64,000 bases of DNA, taken from Strix aluco (Eukaryota; Chordata; Aves; Strigiformes; Strigidae). Within the stretch, counting starts at the first letter, position 1, and the number at the start of each line of letters is the position of its first letter. Positions 59,459 to 64,000 of this stretch are shown here, in pieces. The DNA lies in the NCBI RefSeq assembly GCF_031877795.1, contig NW_027436610.1, forward strand, positions 2,046,001 through 2,110,000, written 5' to 3'. The notes under the pieces are model-generated. The model was given only the letters and a program-made list of their open reading frames with translations, did no database searches and was not told where the DNA came from. The position numbers and the translations under genes are program-made.

Positions 59459-60049
59459 CTGGCAGCTGTTAAGAATGAGAGCAAGGGATCTCAGCGTGTG
59501 GTGAGGTCCATCTGCCCCCCCCCATCTACAGACACGTTATGTCCAACTCTTCCTTGCTCCAAACCTTCCTCCCCCTGGGAGATGCAGCTGCTCCCCATCC
59601 TACCACTTTCAGGGAAACGCCCTGACACATCCCTAAACATGTGGTTGCAGCTGTGCAGAGACATGCAGTACAGCCTGCACTGCCTCTGTGCACACGGCTG
59701 GCACGCTCACAGACCGCCAGCTCTGCTGGGTGACAGCACAGGCCTGCTCTTATAGAGGACACAGATTATCATACACGGTCTTCATCTCCACAGTATCCCA
59801 CGGGCGAGCAGACCTCCTTTTAGAGATACTCAGCTGAATGCTGGTATCTCTGACCCCACCCTACTAGCCTGTAAGCTTCTCCCTTGACAGAGGATCTTCC
59901 CTTTGTTCTCAAGTGTGGCTGCTCTCCAGGCTACAAAAGGCAACAGGATCTGTCTCCTAAGGTTGGACCACACCTGCACCAGCACAAGGTGAGCAGAAAT
60001 GTGGATTTTCCTATTCCTTGCTCCATCTTGTCAGTCTCTCCTCTCTTAC

Positions 60050-60307
60050 CCTCAATTATGTCTTCCTCCATATTGCCCTCAGCGTTCTCCTCACTGTTTG
60101 CCATTAGTTCATGGATGTTATCTAGCATGAAGTCATCCTCGTAGCCTTCACCCACCAGCTGAATGTTGGTTTCTTCATAGGGGTTGTCCACCACTGATAG
60201 GTGGATCCTCCCTTCCACACATTGGGCCAGGGTGGGTTTGAAAAGCACATCAAACTCTGCTGATTCCCCATGATGCAGGGCCAAGGAAGCGGTGTGAGGC
60301 CTCCTCT
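60050..60307 (-). CDS. HYDIN: HYDIN exon
   Basis: Strong match: ALHHGESAEFDVLFK, IHLSVVDNPYEET, LVGEGYEDDFMLDNIH, then an acidic linker (MEEDIIEG) before a gtaaga donor. Confidence 0.92.
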
Positions 60308-60891
60308 CTGCACAACAATGGAAATCAGAGAAAAGTGATACAGCTGTAGAGAGAAAAATATTTCCATGGGGTATAGGAGGAATAAGAGGTTGAAACCCAG
60401 CTGTCTCTAAGCACAGGTTCTCCCACCGATGGTTCCAGACCCTCCTCCTATGGTCACAAGACTATGACACCACTGTGCATATCACTGTTAAAGTGTCTTA
60501 ACCTCGGGGTAACACCCAGCTCTCACTCAAACTGCACCCAGCCAGCTCCTGCTATACATAAAGCTGAGTCAAAGGGTGGTTTTGATTTCTGTTGGCTGGC
60601 TGTGGGCTCAAGGGCTGCCTCCATTCAGGCTGGTAACTTCCCAAATGCAGCGAAGACCTCACTGAAGTGGTGATAGTCCCCCACAACCCAACCCACCATG
60701 TCCAGAAGAACAGAAAAACTTCCTACAACTTGTTAGGAGGAAACCCTACAAAGCATCCACATGAAAAACTAGGGGTACAGAGAGCCCCAGGAAAGAAACT
60801 GTGTCTAACATCTGGCTGCTGCTTGGCCAAGCCAAGAGCAGGGCACACATCTTCCCAATGACTGACCACACTTGATGGTTATTGAATTTAC

Positions 60892-60998
60892 CTTCTCCAG
60901 GAGCGTCCTCCTCCATGCCTGCAGCTTGGTAGATGCAGTGTGTGGCGAGCCTGGCTTTCAAGAAGAAAACTCCCCCTTCATCCAACAGGTCTATCATC
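60892..60998 (-). CDS. HYDIN: HYDIN exon
   Basis: Starts LMIDLLDEGGVFFLKARL after tttcttag and ends GEG with a gtaaat donor. Phase continues into the next exon (G|AG). Confidence 0.8.
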
Positions 60999-61524
60999 AA
61001 CTAAGAAAAGGGAACACAGAACACAACCCCAGTGGTGTGGGTACAGGATGGCATGTGGATTGACACCGCACTGCTGCTGGTCCAGCATGGAGAACCCAGC
61101 ATGCTTCCCTGCTTCAAACACAGCTGTTAGCACAAAGTTTAAGTAAAATCAGACAGGAAAAAAAACTGTTCAGAGGCATTGGAATGTAATTAAAATACAA
61201 CCAAACAGGACAGAAAATACTAAAAGGAGCAGAATGTAATTAAACTACAACAGAGTTTAATTCAAATGTAGTAAAATGGGATCATATACAATCTAATGTA
61301 ACTAGGACATCACATGTGCCCAGGTAAGAACCAAAACATGAGAAGGGAGACAGGGGAAAAGTAGTCCACCAACCTTCTTGTGTTGTGTTTAACTGAAAAG
61401 GACAGACTAGTCAGAAGAAACACATTTCCAAGAGGAATTCCCTTCCTGCAAAGCAGAAGTCAGTCATTTTCCCATGTTTTCTGGAACCTTCCCAGACCAG
61501 AGCACCCCCTGAGCAGGTCCTCAC

Positions 61525-61717
61525 CTGGACAGGTACGATGCCGCTGTTATGAAGGACCAGGGGGAGTCTTTCTGAATCACCCAGCAACAGCTTCTTGAAG
61601 AGCAGCAGAGGGTTCCCGCTCTTATTGTGAAGGACCGGGCGCAGGACTGTCACCTGAGGCAGATTCCCATCCCCACTGATATTGAAGGTCAGGCTCTGTG
61701 CTTTAACTGCTGCAGGG
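61525..61717 (-). CDS. HYDIN: HYDIN exon
   Basis: The acceptor tctcctgcag|CCC keeps phase with the previous exon; the inner cag at 61709 would not. Reads AVKAQSLTFNISGDGNLPQV, then LLLGDSERLPLVLHNSG, ending VPVQ|gtgagg. Confidence 0.87.
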
Positions 61718-62690
61718 CTGCAGGAGAGGCAGAGGAGAAATCATTAGGGCTGCTACTAACCCATTCACCACTTGGCAAGCAATGAAGTGAGTGCTGCCCG
61801 CTGTGTTTTCCCTGGCTGGTGCTCCTGTACCCCACGACACAGCTCCCCCTCACCCCTCTCCTCCCAGTCCTATCAGGGCCATTCACAAGAGGAATCTGCT
61901 CTGAAGAGCCAGAGCCTTCCAGAATAACAGTTAAATATCATTTCACTTCATCAAATCATGCAGTACAGCACGTAAATAATGAGGCAACAGATGAGATGTG
62001 GCAAATTTGCTGGCAGCGGTGATGAGAGACGTGCAAAAAGCACAAGCACAGCATGGAAACAGTATAAAACCAAGAAGGGAAAAATAAATAACACCATCAG
62101 TAAAGATTATTTCCAAGGACACTAAAAAAGGAATAGCTTGTTATGGCAGAAAGCTGACTTATCTCGTCCCAGTTCAGAGACTAAAGGGTTGGGGAAGAGC
62201 AGGTCAGAGCCCTGGTACACAGGTACCAGGACAGAGGAACTGGGCTCCTCTTTCATAAAGGGTCCAATCGCTCCTTTAACATCAAATATCTTAATATAGC
62301 CCTGGTAATCACATAGGATCATCTCATTTTAACATAAACAAGGAGGAAATAATGCCTGCTGACTTGCTGGCACAGAAATCGCTGCATCTAATCCTCTGGC
62401 CTTGGAGAGCCCCAGGTCAGCTGTTGCACATCTCCATTTTTTTCTGATTTAGTAACTTCCAGTTGGCTACCTAATATTACACTGTCCTCATAGCTACTCC
62501 CACAGGCTAAACTAAGACTCTTACTTTTCTGCTCTGCTCTATCTAGTAGTTACTGCTTCCTATAGGATCTAATGCTAAGTACCCTGCCTAGGCCTACTGA
62601 AAGAGTCAGGGTTAACAAGGGCCTTAGGTGCTCCCCGAGGAGAGGTAGCTATTAGAAAGGTCACTCCCAAGGTTTCCCAGGGTGAGTTAC

Positions 62691-62842
62691 CTTGCCTGGA
62701 CATCAAGGGAAGCCTCAGAAGTGCACTGGTAGTTCTGCATCCTTTGCGGAGTGAAGGTCACCGTGGCAAAGGTGTGGGAGCAGCTGGGCACACACATCCG
62801 AATGGGTTCCACCTTGAAAACGTCACTAATATGGCTGTTAAG
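62691..62842 (-). CDS. HYDIN: HYDIN exon
   Basis: Phase-0 start LNSHISDVFKVEPIRMCV, then SHTFATVTFTPQRMQNYQC, ending in GGCAAG|gtaact. The CSHTFATVTFTP motif matches the HYDIN family closely. Confidence 0.87.
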
Positions 62843-63006
62843 CTTGGGGGAACCCACAGAGCAGTGTTAGGAGGAAACTTCCTTCAACGTGATGCAGTCT
62901 TATTCATCTATGCATTGTGGGGAACAGTCCCGACAGAGTGTCTGTCTTCCTGCTTCCCTGGACAGGCTCCTTCCATCCCAGGGGGTGACTCCAAAGTGGT
63001 GCTGAC

Positions 63007-63110
63007 CTTGCACAGGGAGCAGCCATAAAGCCCAGGCGTGCAAAAGCTCACTTCGAAGTGCTGGGCAGCCACCCCAGCACCCATGGGAGGTGGGGGCTGC
63101 ATGGAAAACC
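63007..63110 (-). CDS. HYDIN: HYDIN exon
   Basis: Starts after atttgcag and reads (G)FSMQPPPPMGAGVAAQHFEV and then FCTPGLYGCSLCK, ending at a gtcagc donor. The QHFEVSF segment is the typical strand of an ASH (MSP-like) domain. Joins the preceding exon in phase with the 63475 donor. Confidence 0.8.
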
Positions 63111-63474
63111 CTGCAAATAACCTAGAATTGGCCTTTAAAGAGAAGGAAAAGACCAGGGAGCCTGAGGAAATAGTCTGCTTTGAGCCCTGGCACATCAGTC
63201 CAGTAAAAGTCCCCCTCTGAGTGTGCTTCCAAGAGATACTCAGGAGGGTTCAGGTCTCCCCACAAAGACCCAGAGGGGTGAGCCAAAACCTTGATTGAGA
63301 CATGATGAATTCAACCCAACTGTCACCCCAGCACTGCTGCTCTCTCCTGCAGTTTGACCTGCACTGAGCTGGACTAGTCCAGGCAGGAGGAAACCAGGAA
63401 TCTGTGGGACAAGGCAGGCTATCCCACAGCCTTCAGAGATCACCAGTCACCTCGGCCTCTTGATCTTACCTTAC

Positions 63475-63705
63475 CGTGGATGGGTTTGATGGAGAGGACC
63501 ACATCACAGGGGACTTTGTCCACATTGTGGATCTTGAAGGGAGCTGTGGCCCGGTGCCTAACCAGAACATTAGTGAAGATAAACTTGTTCTCATCTGTGG
63601 TGAACACACCCTTGTCTTGCACTGTCTGTAGGATGTGACAGAGGTTGATGTTGCTGCAGATTCGATGCTCCTCAAAGATGGACTCTACGTCGTCAACCAC
63701 AAATG
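63475..63705 (-). CDS. HYDIN: HYDIN exon (first in window)
   Basis: The acceptor ctgcttgcag precedes F-V-V-D-D-V-E-S-I-F. The core reads DKGVFTTDENKFIFTNVL and ends in ...KPIH-G. Two donors are possible, CACG|gtaagg (63475) and GGTAAG|gtaaga (63470). The first keeps the next exon in frame and was chosen. Confidence 0.85.
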
Positions 63706-64000
63706 CTGCAAGCAGACCAGAGGGAGGGCTGAGGATGGAGAAGCCTTCCTGTGGAATTTACCTGGAGCCCACTGGCCTCTCAGAAGCCTTGATAACCTAC
63801 CCAGGTCACTGCAAACCCCAACCTTGGGTCGGGGGGTTTGCTGTGAGGATGGAACTCAGTTGTCCTCAGTCTTAGAGGGTATTGCTTTCCTTTCATCCTT
63901 CCATGCATCCCTCCCAGCCTCTCCCCACTGGCTGACTTGAAAAGGACTGGAAACTCTGAGGATTTTAAGATGGGACTTCAGGGTCGGGGTGGCTCTCTAT

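Larger units (their letters stand above)
41214..63705 (-). pseudogene. HYDIN: HYDIN C-terminal third, 26 exons, with many apparent lesions
   Basis: HYDIN is a giant (about 5,100 aa in human) ASH/MSP-domain protein of the central pair apparatus (C2 projection) of motile cilia. Twenty-six exons on the minus strand total about 5.2 kb and match the human protein from a VDD...GVFTTDENKFIFTNVL region to its extreme C-terminus. The gene enters from the right edge; the 5' two thirds lie outside. Down to 52.1 kb the exons join in phase, apart from a TAG (53679) and an AT donor (57416). Below 50.6 kb at least eight small indels break the frame, and a TGA replaces the conserved Trp near the C-terminus. 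Typed as pseudogene because of these breaks, but consensus error in a functional gene remains possible. Confidence 0.8.

Noticed and set aside
59884..60144. Plus-strand Ser-rich ORF
   Set aside because: Antisense of the acidic linker in the well-supported HYDIN exon 60050-60307.

Overview
The window looks like a bird nuclear genome (vertebrate, non-prokaryotic). CR1 LINE fragments of avian type are present. There is a degenerate alpharetrovirus-like provirus with a tRNA-Trp type primer binding site. Exons of the axonemal gene HYDIN carry ordinary GT-AG introns. The species cannot be named from the sequence alone, and the satellite is not one I recognise.

Layout. (1) 1-26290 is one uninterrupted head-to-tail satellite array: a 174-bp monomer, roughly 150 copies, all in one orientation, with a 161-bp variant and several layers of higher-order repeat. 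(2) 26291-33300 is a CR1 copy split by a 6.1-kb endogenous retrovirus (26792-32921) with paired LTRs and an exact 6-bp target-site duplication. The provirus has broken gag/pro/pol and an almost deleted env, and a foreign retroviral segment sits inside its pol. (3) 33840-36232 is an AT-rich tandem array of about ten units of ~242 bp. (4) 36233-41213 is gene-poor: a GC-rich three-copy ~172-bp repeat, a GC-rich block, two CR1 fragments and a ~20-bp minisatellite. (5) 41214-63705, minus strand, holds 26 recognisable exons coding about the C-terminal third of HYDIN. The gene enters from the right edge and ends at about 41.2 kb. Its introns contain an LTR, CR1 fragments and a solo LTR nested in a CR1.

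State of HYDIN. Most exons from 63.7 to 52.1 kb splice together in phase, apart from one in-frame TAG and one donor reading AT. From about 50.5 kb to the end, conserved protein is still visible but is interrupted by many 1-2 nt indels, plus a TGA at the conserved tryptophan near the C-terminus. This is either a decaying HYDIN copy or uncorrected consensus error, and the sequence alone does not settle which. There is no operon-like cooperation here: one host gene lies beside heterochromatin-like repeats and mobile-element debris.
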